A model generated the notes under the pieces. The model ran no database searches and was not told where the DNA came from. It saw nothing but the letters and a program-made list of their open reading frames with translations. A stretch of DNA of 64,000 nucleotides, from NCBI RefSeq assembly GCF_000227135.1, contig NC_018239.1, positions 322,486 to 386,485 of the forward strand, written 5' to 3'. A program made the position numbers and the translations under genes. Positions 30,877 through 41,455 of this stretch are shown here, piece by piece. The stretch comes from Leishmania donovani (taxonomy: Eukaryota; Euglenozoa; Kinetoplastea; Trypanosomatida; Trypanosomatidae). The first letter of the stretch is position 1. Every line of letters starts with the position of its first letter.

Positions 30877-32811
30877 TGAGAGGTGAAGAGCCTGAGTGTG
30901 CGTGCGTGTGTGCGTGCTGCTTTTTGAACTCAATGACGGATGCGGATGCGGGTGTCCATGCGAAGTGTCTCTCCTTCTCTTCCTCTCGTCTCGCTTCCTC
31001 CATTCCTGCTTGCAGACAAGCACACGGCGGTGCTGCCGATGTTGATGCCAGTGAGCCAAGCGAACCGCAGAGGTGGCTGGATGACGAATGTAACATGTAT
31101 ATATATATATAGTGGAGAGGATGTTGGTGGTGGCGGTGGCGCTGTTGGTGCCGTTGGTGGCGGGTGAGCTGCTTGCGTGCCTGCAGTTGTGGGTGTATCT
31201 CCGCGCATGCAGGTGGGACAGACGGAGGCCACGGACAGGTAGCGTCAGCCAACAGCCACTCGCGCATTCGTATGCGCCAAAGAGAGAAGAGGGGCGCGTC
31301 TCTCTGAATCCTTTTTCGCGCGCAGCCTCTAAGGATGTGTCCGCTCAAGGGCAGCGCTCCCTTCTTCGAAACCCCCTCCCGCTCAGGGTGCGCCCTCTTC
31401 ACGCTGCACACCTCTCAACCCTCCGTGAACTTCACAGACACGCACGCGTTTGCCGGGAGTAGCAGCAACAGGTGCCGAAGGCACCTGCGCAAACGACGAT
31501 CCCGAGCTCGGGGCGCAGAGGGGTGCAATGCGTGCCGTTGTGGGACTGAAATACCGCTCTCGCACCCCTCTGCGCTTGTGTGCCTCGTGTTTCTGAGCGC
31601 GCGCACTGCACCTATCGTTGTTGTCTCATCACGGCAGTGTATGTGCTGCAGCACATGCCCGCGCCCACCCTCCCCGTTTTGATTGATACGACTTGCGCCT
31701 TTCTTGCGCGGTCGACATCTCCTTGTCTTCCCTTGCACGGCCCTCGCTTTATCTCTTTCTTTCCCCCTCACGTTGCTGAATGGCTGCATGTGCCCTTGTC
31801 TCTTGTTTTGGCAACACGCACGCCCCCTCCCTCCTCTCTCGTGGCACAACTTCGCTTGCCGCCGCCACGGCGATCACTGCGACTACCCGCCCTGGGCACG
31901 TATACGCACATAGACATATGCATACTCATGTACGCACGCGCCCCCCTCCCTCCTCTCCCTCCCTAAAAGAAAAGAAACACGCAACCTTCCATTGGCGCAG
32001 GTGCAGCCTTGTTTCTTGTGTTTCGCCTTCGCACCCCCTTTTCCCGCCCGGTCTTCGCTGCAGGCGTAACGAAACGGAAAAGGAGACACACCAAGGCCTG
32101 TTGGTGGTGTCTCTCGGCCTCCGCTTCCCCACCTCCCCCGTCGGCCCACAACCCCACACACGCTGGCACTCCGCACCTCTCAGCTCTCCATCTTCCCAAA
32201 CGTCGAGCTTGCTGACCCTCTTTTTCTTTCGTTGACTGCGATTCTTTTTTTTTTTCTTTCGTGCGCGTGCGTGTTGCCGCATCCGCACTCGCTTGTCGTT
32301 TTACATGCGCGGTCGGCTCAGATCGATCGAGCCCCCTTGACAAGCCGAACTGCACAGCAGCGATACGGCCACCCATCCTTCTTTGTGTGCGTCGTGGGGT
32401 GTGTGCGTGAGTACGTGTGCGTGCGCACGACACCCATCATCGCTACCACCATTCACTAACACAGCAGTGGCGGCTTTGGTTTGAGGAATCTTACGCTCTA
32501 GTGCACCTGCAGCAGCTCTGGCGCGCTTGCTGCGGCTTCCTTTCTTTTGCGCTGTGACCCACACGTGGCTGCGGCTGCGAATTTGTGTGCACACACACAC
32601 ACGCACGCAACAGCAACAAAAAGCGAACGGAAAGCAAACCGAAAGTCAGATCCAAGTACGCGGAGGAAAGGAGGGTCGAGCGATCTGCAAGACGCCGCCA
32701 CCTGGCAGACATTCGACACTCAGAACTTGTATCACGGATTGACGATATTGTATTTGCCCCAGTTGCGGTGGCCGGTCTCTTGCTTGTCGAGGCGAACCTC
32801 ACACATCCGCG
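30877..32811 (+). other. Intergenic spacer, 1.9 kb
   Basis: No gene supported. It contains a short TA repeat at about 31099-31111, CT-rich tracts (31720-31960, 32200-32260) and a CA patch near 32590-32605. A candidate acceptor AG at 32612-32613 lies behind the T/C-rich stretch at 32535-32550. Confidence 0.65.
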
Positions 32812-35697
32812 ATGGGGTGCGACTCATCCAAGGAGAGCGTGGCGTCCAACACCGCGTCCGCGAGCAGCAGGGGCAGCCGCAACTGCGCCGAGAAGGGGAA
32901 AGGTGGACGACGCACTTATAGTAATGGTAGTACAGAAGTCAAAGGCAAATCGGGCGCCAGTGGTGCCCACAACGGCGGCAGCATGGCTGGCGCCGGTGGC
33001 ACTATGGCGGATCAGAGCCGCTGGCCGACGTGCCACTTTTGCCACCGCAAGGTCCCGGACAAGGACTACAACGCCCACACTGTCATGTGCGACGAGCGTG
33101 AGGTGACGTGCTGGAACTCTTGGTGCCGCCAGATTGTGCGGCAAGGTGACCTGCAGAAGCATCTGGAGGACTGCGGGAGGCGGCAGAAGGCGATTTGCCC
33201 CAAGTGCGGTGCCGAGATCCTGGCCATGGAGATGCTGGCGCACCGGGATAGCTGCCAGCCAAAGCCGTGCCCGCAATGCGGGGAGCTATGCATCACCCGC
33301 ATCCACAAGTGGTGCCCCAAGACAATCCTGGCCAAGGTGAAGTTCATCAACGGTCCTTTCGCGACGGAGGTTCTGCAGCGCCGCTTCTTGCCGCCCGGAA
33401 AAGAGAAGGACCCGAGGGCGAAGCTCGAGTATAGCGTGGCGCGGATGCAGCTTCTGTGGCGCTGGATCAAGTGCAAAGGCATGATCGAGGAGACGATCTT
33501 CCGCAGCGTGTACAAGGAGATGGACCTCAAAAAAGAGGGTTTCGCCATTTTCAAGGCTCACGACAAGGTCAACGAGCAACACGTCATGGCACCGAAGCGG
33601 TCGCGATCAGTGATTCAGGCACCAGTGGTGGCCCCAGCGACGTCCTCGCACTACTTCCCGGTGAACACCAACGCCCCTATCACCCTTCACCACGTCGAGC
33701 AGATGATCAAGGACATCAAGAACCGCGTGCTTCTGCCGTACCCGGCCGCCTGGCGCGTCTTCACCGACGCGATGAACCACCTCAACACCATGCCGAATGT
33801 CGTGCGCGTGTCGCCGGCCGTCGGGGCCCGCGTCAGCAACGGCCGCGTGATTCAGGGCTGCAAGGTAGTCGTCGTGGGTGACTTGCACGGCCAGATTGCC
33901 GACCTCCTGCATATCCTCAAGGAGAGCGGTATGCCGAGCGAGAGTAATTATTACGTCTTCAACGGCGACTACGTCGACCGCGGCGCGTGCGGTGTGGAGA
34001 TCATTCTCATCCTCTTCTCCCTGATGCTGGCGTGCCCCAAGTACGTCACGCTCAACCGCGGCAACCACGAGTGCGACTACATGAACGACGAGTATGGCTT
34101 CGATGTTGAGGTGAGCACCAAGTATGACCGTAACGTGTTCCGGCTTATCCAGCGCTGCTTCTGCGCCTTGCCGCTCGCCACGCTCATCGGTGGCAAGATC
34201 TTCGTCGTTCACGGCGGTCCGCCTCGGCGACGCGGGGTTAGCATCAACGATATCTCGCGTATCCAGCGCTTCCGGCAGATTCCGATCCCCAACTACTCGC
34301 AGCCCGAGGAGGACGAGATCTTCCAGGACATGCTGTGGTCCGACCCGGTAGAGGACATAAAGGGCTGGCGAGAGAGTCAGCGTGGCGCGGGCGTCGAATT
34401 CGGCTCCGACGTGACGATGGAGTTCTTGGAGAACAACAAGCTGGAGCTCATCGTACGTTCGCACGAGGATTGCCTGAGCGGGTACGAGGAGCACCATAAC
34501 CACAAGCTACTGACGATCTTCTCGGCTAGCAACTACGACGGACCGAACTCGAACTACGGCGCCATCTGCACCTTCATCGGCGACAACCTGGAGCCGTCTT
34601 ACCACACGTACCAGATGTTCGAGGACGAGTACGACGACTCGCAGGTGGTGAGTCTCACCGACTCTTTCGCGCTGACGGCGCCGAACATCGCCAGGATCAG
34701 CTCCTTCACCGCTACCATCGGAAGCGTCGGCTTTGGGGTGAACAAGAGTAACTTTATGAGCCGAGTTCTGCTGCACCGTCGCACGAAAGACAACATTCTG
34801 CGTGAGCTGCGCGAGCGCATCTACCAGCGCCGCCACCGCCTTCTAGCCTACTTCTCGAAGCTCGACCGCACGAACAAGGGGTCACTGTGGATGATCGAGT
34901 GGGTGGAGTCGATGCGCAACGTACTAAACCTCGACCTGCCATGGTACTTCCTGCGTGGCTACCTCGTCGAGGTGGACGATCACTCGCGCATCTGGTACGC
35001 CCCGTTCCTGAACCGCTTCCACAACGTGCTGCAAGATCTGTGGGGTGAGGAGTGGCGGCAGTCCGTGTGCGCGCGAGTGCTGCAGCAGCAGCGCATGAAT
35101 CACCGCTCGCAGCTCGTTTCTGCCGCCTTCAACAAGGAGGTGGTGAACTACAACGAGTTCTGCTCTGTCATGCGCGCCATCGACTACACGACGAGCGACT
35201 GCCAACTCTTCCAGTTGTTCGAGTCGTTCGACGAGAAGGGCAACGGTCATATCAGCGGACCAGAATTCTTGAAGAAGGTACAGCAGATCGCCAACGACAA
35301 GCCCGATCCGCTCCGCTGGGACATCGATGCCATGGAGCAGCTGCAGAATATCGTGATCCAGGGCCGCAGCCAGCTTCCCTCGCTGTTCCGTGTAACTTCG
35401 CGGGACAAGGCGCTGTCAAGAGAGCGCTTCATGGCCGGCATGGCGCAGCTGGGCCGTTGCATGCGCAAGCAGCTAACACAGCCACAGAGGGAGGCTATCT
35501 TTGACTTTATGAAGCAGCGCGTGCCAGAGGGGGAGGAGATGACTTTCGACATGTTCCTGCTGTGTGTGTACGTCTTCGATCGTCGAACCGTCGCCGGGAT
35601 GAAGTCGTCCTACTCGCTCTCCGACTTGAACGAGTTAGGACTGGCCCCCATTTCTTTTCGAAATACGAGCTTTTCTGGCTCCGGCACTGGCCGCTAA
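32812..35697 (+). CDS. PPEF: PPEF-type Ser/Thr phosphatase with N-terminal zinc fingers and acylation signal, 961 aa
   Basis: Protein serine/threonine phosphatase of the PPEF/RdgC branch; kinetoplastid PPEFs are known as dual-acylated endomembrane proteins. The N-terminus MGCDSS fits myristoylation at Gly2 and palmitoylation at Cys3. Residues about 71-165 form a Cys/His-rich zinc-finger array (CHFCHRKV..., CPKCGAEI, CPQCGELC). A segment at about 205-240 stands where animal PPEFs have their IQ region. The PPP catalytic core is intact: GDLHG (D357, H359), GDYVDRG (D386, R390), RGNHE (N418, H419), HGG (H467), VRSHE (H551) and FSASNYDG. The C-terminus has one plausible EF-hand loop (807-818, DEKGNGHISGPE) and degenerate ones, so calcium binding is uncertain. 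The ATG at 32812 is fixed by the acylation motif. Confident. Confidence 0.95.
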   Translation: MGCDSSKESVASNTASASSRGSRNCAEKGKGGRRTYSNGSTEVKGKSGASGAHNGGSMAGAGGTMADQSRWPTCHFCHRKVPDKDYNAHTVMCDEREVTCWNSWCRQIVRQGDLQKHLEDCGRRQKAICPKCGAEILAMEMLAHRDSCQPKPCPQCGELCITRIHKWCPKTILAKVKFINGPFATEVLQRRFLPPGKEKDPRAKLEYSVARMQLLWRWIKCKGMIEETIFRSVYKEMDLKKEGFAIFKAHDKVNEQHVMAPKRSRSVIQAPVVAPATSSHYFPVNTNAPITLHHVEQMIKDIKNRVLLPYPAAWRVFTDAMNHLNTMPNVVRVSPAVGARVSNGRVIQGCKVVVVGDLHGQIADLLHILKESGMPSESNYYVFNGDYVDRGACGVEIILILFSLMLACPKYVTLNRGNHECDYMNDEYGFDVEVSTKYDRNVFRLIQRCFCALPLATLIGGKIFVVHGGPPRRRGVSINDISRIQRFRQIPIPNYSQPEEDEIFQDMLWSDPVEDIKGWRESQRGAGVEFGSDVTMEFLENNKLELIVRSHEDCLSGYEEHHNHKLLTIFSASNYDGPNSNYGAICTFIGDNLEPSYHTYQMFEDEYDDSQVVSLTDSFALTAPNIARISSFTATIGSVGFGVNKSNFMSRVLLHRRTKDNILRELRERIYQRRHRLLAYFSKLDRTNKGSLWMIEWVESMRNVLNLDLPWYFLRGYLVEVDDHSRIWYAPFLNRFHNVLQDLWGEEWRQSVCARVLQQQRMNHRSQLVSAAFNKEVVNYNEFCSVMRAIDYTTSDCQLFQLFESFDEKGNGHISGPEFLKKVQQIANDKPDPLRWDIDAMEQLQNIVIQGRSQLPSLFRVTSRDKALSRERFMAGMAQLGRCMRKQLTQPQREAIFDFMKQRVPEGEEMTFDMFLLCVYVFDRRTVAGMKSSYSLSDLNELGLAPISFRNTSFSGSGTGR

Positions 35698-37479
35698 ACC
35701 TAAGTAGTGACGATTCTGGCGATGGAGATGTGGTACCCTTGTCGGTTCGTGAGCGTGTGTGTGTGTGGGGGGGGGGGTGAACAGATGCCTTTGCGCGTGG
35801 TGACGATGGTACATGGCCTTGACTCCCCTTTTTTTTATACTGCCGACCTCACCTTGTCCTGGTATACCTATACATACGCACACATATAAATATAGAGATA
35901 TTTATAGGTGCTTGCTTACGTCTCTTGGTATTTTGGCGCAGTACTTTTTTTTTGTTTTCAGCTCTCCCCCCACCGACTCTTCCCCTCCCTTTCTTCCTTC
36001 CTGTCATGTTTCTTTGCACGCTCGTGTGTGTGTGTGTGTGTGAGTATGCCGGTGTCTCTGTGTGGCCCCATCGACGCTCCGTAGCGGTGCTGACGGTTTC
36101 TTGGACTTGCTGCTCTGTTCTCTAGCGTGCTGGCGCCTCGTTTTTTTTTGTTCCCCCCCCTTTCGCGCTATGAGTATGGTGTGGAGGCGGCAGCCCGTGC
36201 CTTTGGAGCTGTGATGCGGGAGCCGAGGGTGGTGATGTGGAGGAGAGAGGTGATGGCTCGTCCGGTGCTCGGCATGTTGCGCGTGATTCTGCCGCATTTC
36301 TCTCCCTCTCGCTCTTTTTTTTCGTTTTACATGCTTTGCTGGGCTTGTCTCGTTCCATCGCGTTAGTATCGGCCTTCCGCGCTTCATGTGCGCTGCTCGG
36401 CCGCGCCGTTTCCTTGTTCGCGTGTTTTGCGTTCTCTCCGTTCCGTTCTGGCCCCCCTCCCCAGCCTTCGTTTCTCTCTCTCTCTCTCTGTGCGTGCGTG
36501 TGTATGTGTGTGCAGTTTCACGCGCTCTGCGCGTGCGTGTGAACTCGTTATGGAATTTCGTTTTGTTGTGCTGTTCTGTGTTTGTGTGACGAGTGTCAGC
36601 GAAGACGGCGATGTGCGCCTGTGAGGCAGTCGTCGACGTTCTCTCGCGCCTTCTTTGTGTCTCTGTGCTTATAGGTAGGCCTACACACATATATATATAT
36701 ATATGTGCGTGTGTGTGTGTATGAAATATATGCCTATATATGTATGTATATGCATGCATGCACGTGTGTATGTTTTCTCCCGGCACTGCGTTTGCCAGTC
36801 TTTGTGCTTCTCTCGGCGTCTCTGTCTTGTCTTTTCCTGACACACAGACACACACACACACACACACACACACCTACAAGGAAGAGGCATCTGCACTCAC
36901 GGAAGCATCGACAGATACAAGCCGCCCCCTCCCGCGCATGACATATCCGTCTTTCCGCTTTCCTTGCTCACCTGCTGATGCTGGCTCTTTATTTTTCTTT
37001 CTCAAGCCCTGTGACTTGTATGCCGATGTTGCGTGAGAGCCAACAGTGGAAAGGGCTGGAGCGTCGGGCGTGCGGGCTGCTGGGGGGGGGTCTGTGTGTC
37101 TGTGTGTGTGTGTGTGCGGCTTGGCTCCTTCTCCGCAAAACGCTACCGTGCCGTGTTCGAGCGTGCCACAAGGCTTGTAGAACGTTTGCCAGCGAGGAGC
37201 GGGCAAAGCCGAGCCACAGAGGATGACGCTCACGCAAAGGAGGGCGGCAGTGCCGTGCCGAGAGCCGAGGTAGGACCTTGCGTGCACGGAGCCGTATAAC
37301 TTCAATGGAATGGGACTTGGGATTTTCCCCTTTCCACCTTCCCCTTTCTGTATCTCTCTGCGCAGGCGATAAGGGTGCGGCGAAGTGGTGCAGCCCTGTT
37401 TCCCCTGCCAACAGCTTGCAAACATGCATGTACATCATTCCTTGTTCAATGAGTTGCTTCAGACCAGCGTTTAGGCGTG
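35698..37479 (+). other. Intergenic spacer, first part: simple-sequence-rich 3'UTR region
   Basis: No gene supported. It holds a G-run near 35767-35777, TG runs near 36025-36041 and 37089-37116, TA/CA repeats near 36688-36760 and a CA repeat at 36848-36873. The long minus-strand frame here (36004-36873) is a translation of these repeats. It is the start of the longest gene-free stretch in the window (35698-40423). Confidence 0.65.
36848..36873. repeat. CA dinucleotide repeat
   Basis: Perfect (AC)n of about 13 units, preceded by an imperfect CACAGACA patch. Confidence 0.9.
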
Positions 37480-38812
37480 CCGTTTAAACGACGTGGACTC
37501 GGGACAGAGGAATCCGTCATGACGCGCATTCATACCCTGCAGCAACCCAAAGAGCGGGATTGGCAAGAAGACTTCGCACGAGAAGGTGAACTCGGGTTTC
37601 CACAAGCGCAGAACAGAAGATTTCTGAAGCTAGGGCGAAAAAGGGCTGCAGGAACCCACAGCGACTAGGGAATGCGCGACTCTGTGCCGTCTGAGACAGA
37701 CACCAGGATGCCCTCTCCGTAAGCCATAGCGCATCAGGCGAAACGATCGAGGAAGCGGCTCTTTAGCCAACAGGAAAAGCAAAAAAGATAGCGCAGCTCC
37801 GAAAAGGTTTCATTTCTCAGGTGAAGTTCCACATGCTCACCCCCAGTCGACAGGCTGGCGGCGGCGTGCACCATCTTCACGGACGATGCCGAGTAGTCCG
37901 CGATGAAACTTGCTGCGGGTGACAGGCAGTGCTCCAGCCGCTGAGCAGCCCGTCAGCCACAACTCCGCCTTCGTGCGACGCCTGTACGGCGAGTGCCCGG
38001 CAAAGTACCGTGCAAGCATCGTACGACGGGAATATCTGCTTTTCCCGAGAGGGGTACTTGATCAGTTGCGCTACCCAACACCACGAGGCGGCGGCACCAA
38101 ACATGACCGGCGGCCACGGCTCGCAAGGAGAGATGCTTACGTGTCAAACATCACAGCTCTTTCGCACTAGGGGCACACCACCCATGCTCGGGGCGCGGGT
38201 TCACCGCCCTCTGCGGGAGCAGACACAGTTGCCATCGGCCAAGAAACGGCTCAGATCAAGACGAACATGAATGGGGTCGCCAAGCGCTTGTGCCGCCACA
38301 GAGGTCCACCGCGAAGACACAGCAACAACGGCAGTCCGAGCGGAACCGGGTACACCGCAATGGAGGACAACGCTAGCGGCAACAGCAGCCTCCTGTTCCT
38401 GCGCGGCGCACTCTGCGCGTCGATCTGCCGCGGCACCTCGGTGCAAAGGCCGGATGCTTCACACGGAGGGCTAACTGCATGGGGGACGGTGCCAAGCGAA
38501 TGGGGGAGCGCAGGAGAGGGTCACGGCACGGAGTGGCTGCGGGGCTGCTAGCGGCGACGGTGCGGGGGTGGAGCGCACACTGTCAAAGCCTAGCGGGGAC
38601 AGGGGGGGGGGCGCAGGATGGCGCCTTGAGGGCCGCGGCGGCGGCGGCGAAGGCCACCCGCGATGGCCGCAACGCGGCCTGGGCGGTGACAACCCTCCCT
38701 CGATAGTCTTTTTTCCCTTCAGCGCTGGCCGCGGGGCGGGCGGCTTCAAGCGCCTCTATGGAGGAAGAGCCGCTGCATGGATTCTATACCGGTGCTGGGC
38801 CATGCACCGCTA
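37480..38812. mobile_element. Candidate SIDER-like degenerate retroposon region
   Basis: This 1.3 kb block stands out from the flanking spacer because it lacks the CT, TG and CA simple sequence found on both sides. It has mixed, moderately GC-rich sequence with no long frame on either strand, and it runs into an A/C-rich stretch at 38813-38851. Position in a 3' intergenic region, size and A-rich end suit a Leishmania SIDER (short degenerate relic of an ingi/L1Tc-type retroposon), but I could not verify the family signature. The boundaries are approximate. A relic of a gene or UTR element is the alternative. Confidence 0.3.
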
Positions 38813-39028
38813 AACACCCCCCCCCCCCAAACACACACAAACACAAAAACGCCGCCTTTCAGGGTGTTTGCCNNNNNNNNNNNNNNNNNNNNNNNNNNNN
38901 NNNNNNNNNNNNNNNNNNNNNNNNNNNNNNNNNNNNNNNNNNNNNNNNNNNNNNNNNNNNNNNNNNNNNNNAACACCCCCCACCCCACACACACACACAC
39001 ACAAACGACGCCTTTCAGGGTGTTTGCC
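38813..39028. repeat. Direct repeat of about 58 bases on both sides of an N gap
   Basis: Copy A (38813-38872) and copy B (38972-39028) both begin AACACCCC, continue with a C-run and ACA-type sequence, and end in the same CCTTTCAGGGTGTTTGCC. They flank the 99-N gap exactly. Each copy has AACACCC at its start and the complement GGGTGTT near its end. This means either a tandem minisatellite collapsed in assembly or two overlapping contig ends that were not merged. Confidence 0.85.
38873..38971. other. Assembly gap (99 N)
   Basis: Run of 99 N flanked by two copies of the same repeat; the true size is unknown and could be zero or negative. Confidence 0.99.
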
Positions 39029-40328
39029 TGCCTCTTCTTTGATTATGGCTGCTGCCTTTACGCTGCCTGGATAGGCCTGCGCGAGCATGGGAAGGTCGTC
39101 TGGGTGCTGATCTCTCGCCGGGCTCTTTCTTTTTTTTCTCTCGCGCCTTTTACAGGGCCTTTCGGGCCGCTGCCCGTTGTCGTGTGTTCTCTGTTCTGTA
39201 GTTGCACGTGTTCCCTCTTTATATTTTGCCCGGCTTCTCACTCGGCCTCTCTCTCTCTGCGCCGTGCGCTGCCGGAGGAAACGCTTCGACGTGCGGGCCT
39301 GTCTTGTGGCCGGCGGTTGTCGGATGCGCCGCATGCGACTCGTCGTGCTGTGGCGGCGGCGGCAACAAAGAGAACGGCACAACCGAAGGAGCAGAACACA
39401 TCGCTGCAGCACTTCCTCTCGAGAACGAAGCGCACGACCGCCGCGTCTCTCTCCCCCCCGCGTGTGCACACCGGCTGTGACGCGCGTGTGTTCGCCTCGT
39501 CCCTAAGGTGTACCTCACAAGGGCGCTTCCTCTTGTTTCTCACCCGTGCTCGTCACACACGTCTTCTCTTCGAAGTTGCCACATGCACTTACACATGGTT
39601 TTCTTTGCGGCTTTTCTCTCTTCTGCTGGTGCGCGCCTGCGCGCGTGTGTGCGTGAAGGCGCATGAGAGCTCCTGCGTGTCACCTGCTCATACTCCCTCT
39701 CCCTCTGCAGCACTCCGCCCAGTGAATGGGGCCGTCCTTAGCTGCTTTACAGAGAGGCGGTTATCATAGAGGGTGCTGCCTCTTGCGCGAAGCTGCGCTC
39801 GCGCGCTGTGTGACGCTGATTCTCCCGCCACTGCGGCGGCTTTCCTTTCGCCCCTATCTACCACTGCTATTTCGATGGGTGCGCTCTGGCCGCCTCAGCT
39901 GACACCTCTACGTGCGTGTGTACTCCTAGGAATGGGCGTGGCCACCGCTGCCCTTGGCGGCCAGCACACAAATCCATGCATATATCGTCGACCTACTTCT
40001 CTCTGCTCTCTGTTGCTGCATCGCATGCTCCCCAAGCCTTTCCCACTTGTCTCTCTCCCTACTCTTTTGTCTGGGCACCTGACGCCCGTCGCGCTCGTCG
40101 GCGTGCTTGTGTGCGCATCCCCTCGTTGTGCGCCAAAACCGCGTCCACGGCCATTGAATGCCTCACACACACACACAAACACACACGTGTATGTATACAC
40201 ATGCATATGCACTCCTGCCTCATTGCCGCAGTAGGAGCCCCCAAAACACACACACACACACACACGCCCTCGTCCGCTGATCGCTCACGCTGTCTCTCTC
40301 CCTCTGTGTCTCTGTCGTGAGGAAGCGC

Positions 40329-40390
40329 CTCCTTTTTTTTTTGCTTCGCTTCCTTCGTCTCCCCCTTCGCCCAATCGAAAACGCAATCAG
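40329..40390 (+). promoter_or_regulatory. Candidate spliced-leader acceptor for COX4
   Basis: A long T/C tract including a run of nine or more T is followed by the first AG at 40389-40390, only 33 bases before the ATG. The nine CAG units that follow offer further AG acceptors. Confidence 0.55.
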
Positions 40391-40394
40391 CTAA

Positions 40395-40421
40395 CAGCAG
40401 CAGCAGCAGCAGCAGCAGCAG
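40395..40421 (+). repeat. (CAG)9 repeat in the COX4 5'UTR
   Basis: Nine perfect CAG units end two bases before the COX4 ATG. Each unit contains an AG that trans-splicing could use. Confidence 0.95.
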
Positions 40422-40423
40422 CC

Positions 40424-41455
40424 ATGTTCACGCGTCGCTCCGTATCTGCGGCGGTTGGCGCCGCCATGGCGACGTCTTCTTCGCTGTCAATGCAGCGCCG
40501 CTACGACCACGACCGCTGGTACGGCCACGCTCTGGAGCTGGACACGCACAACTATAAGTTCAACGGCGAGCCGCCAAGCTGGATGAAGACGCACGCGAAG
40601 ACAGAGGAGGAGACAAGCTTCGCCAAGAGTGTGCTGCCTCACATCGACTTCGCCTCCAGCTACGAGTGCCTACTCTTCGACGCGGATCGCCTAAACACCA
40701 ATCTCAACCGCAAGGAGTTCGGCAATGAGATCAAGTACCGCCTCGAGAAGCAGGCCAACACCGTCGCCAGGGCGCAGCAGCTGCTCAGGGACAAGAAGGC
40801 CGGCACCGGCCCTGACGCCGAGAAGGTTGAGAACACGCTCATTGCCCGCATCTTCGATGAGGAGCATGTGCAGGCGGAGATGAAGTACGTCAAGTGCATC
40901 CGCGCGAACGAGTTGGCTGAGGACAACCGCCTCGATATCCTGCCCGGCGGCTCGCCGAACTCGCTGCGTGAGAAGACGCGCTGGAACCTTAACACGGAGC
41001 TACACCCAGCCGACCGTGCAGAGATTGGTGCTCGCCTGACGGCGTGGCTGCCAGAGAAGTACCACATTGTGTACTTCGATGACTTCCAGACCGTAGCCGC
41101 CAATGACGCAACCGCCCGCAAGGAGATGCTCGAGATCGTGGAGAGCGTGCAAAAAGAGTACACCGCGGAAGCGAAGGAGTGCGGCTACGAGAACGACCTC
41201 AAGGAGACCGTGGCGGAGCTCATGGACGACGTCGATCCGACCCGCACCATCACGATGGAGGCCATCAAGTCCTGCAAAGACCTACAGCAGCTGGAGGACT
41301 GGTCGCGCCAGGTGCACGAGTACAACGGCGACGACCGCATCATCGAGATCTACGCCCGCGCTGCTGAGATCACGAAAAACGCGGAGCACCAGGCGCTGGT
41401 GAGGCAGATGCGCGAGTGGCGCAAGCTGGCCACCAAGAACGAGAGCAGATTGTAA
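40424..41455 (+). CDS. COX4: Cytochrome c oxidase subunit IV (trypanosomatid type), 343 aa
   Basis: Nuclear-encoded subunit of mitochondrial complex IV of the trypanosomatid-specific kind. I recognise it by its N-terminus and overall sequence, not by a catalytic motif. The first 26 residues (MFTRRSVSAAVGAAMATSSS and on to the QRR) are basic, hydroxylated and free of acid, a good mitochondrial presequence. The mature part (from YDHDRWYGHALELDTHNY) is hydrophilic, helical and charged, with no membrane span, so it would sit on the matrix side of the complex. The start follows a (CAG)9 tract and a strong pyrimidine tract. Order next to BBS5 and downstream of ALAT, PRI2 and PPEF agrees with remembered trypanosomatid gene order. 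Confident in the name, less so in any link to yeast Cox4. Confidence 0.93.
   Translation: MFTRRSVSAAVGAAMATSSSLSMQRRYDHDRWYGHALELDTHNYKFNGEPPSWMKTHAKTEEETSFAKSVLPHIDFASSYECLLFDADRLNTNLNRKEFGNEIKYRLEKQANTVARAQQLLRDKKAGTGPDAEKVENTLIARIFDEEHVQAEMKYVKCIRANELAEDNRLDILPGGSPNSLREKTRWNLNTELHPADRAEIGARLTAWLPEKYHIVYFDDFQTVAANDATARKEMLEIVESVQKEYTAEAKECGYENDLKETVAELMDDVDPTRTITMEAIKSCKDLQQLEDWSRQVHEYNGDDRIIEIYARAAEITKNAEHQALVRQMREWRKLATKNESRL

Larger units (their letters stand above)
39029..40423 (+). other. Intergenic spacer before COX4
   Basis: No gene supported. It has CT-rich tracts (39120-39145, 39240-39265, 39690-39720), CA repeats at 40165-40185 and 40244-40264, and a strong T/C tract at 40329-40372 leading to the COX4 splice acceptor. 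Confidence 0.65.

Noticed and set aside
36004..36873. 289-residue minus-strand frame
   Set aside because: It translates CA/TG/TA simple repeats (runs of Thr-His and Cys-Val); no domain, and it would be antisense to every real gene.
38777..39769. 330-residue frame through the first gap
   Set aside because: It depends on translated N bases and repeat sequence; no domain found.
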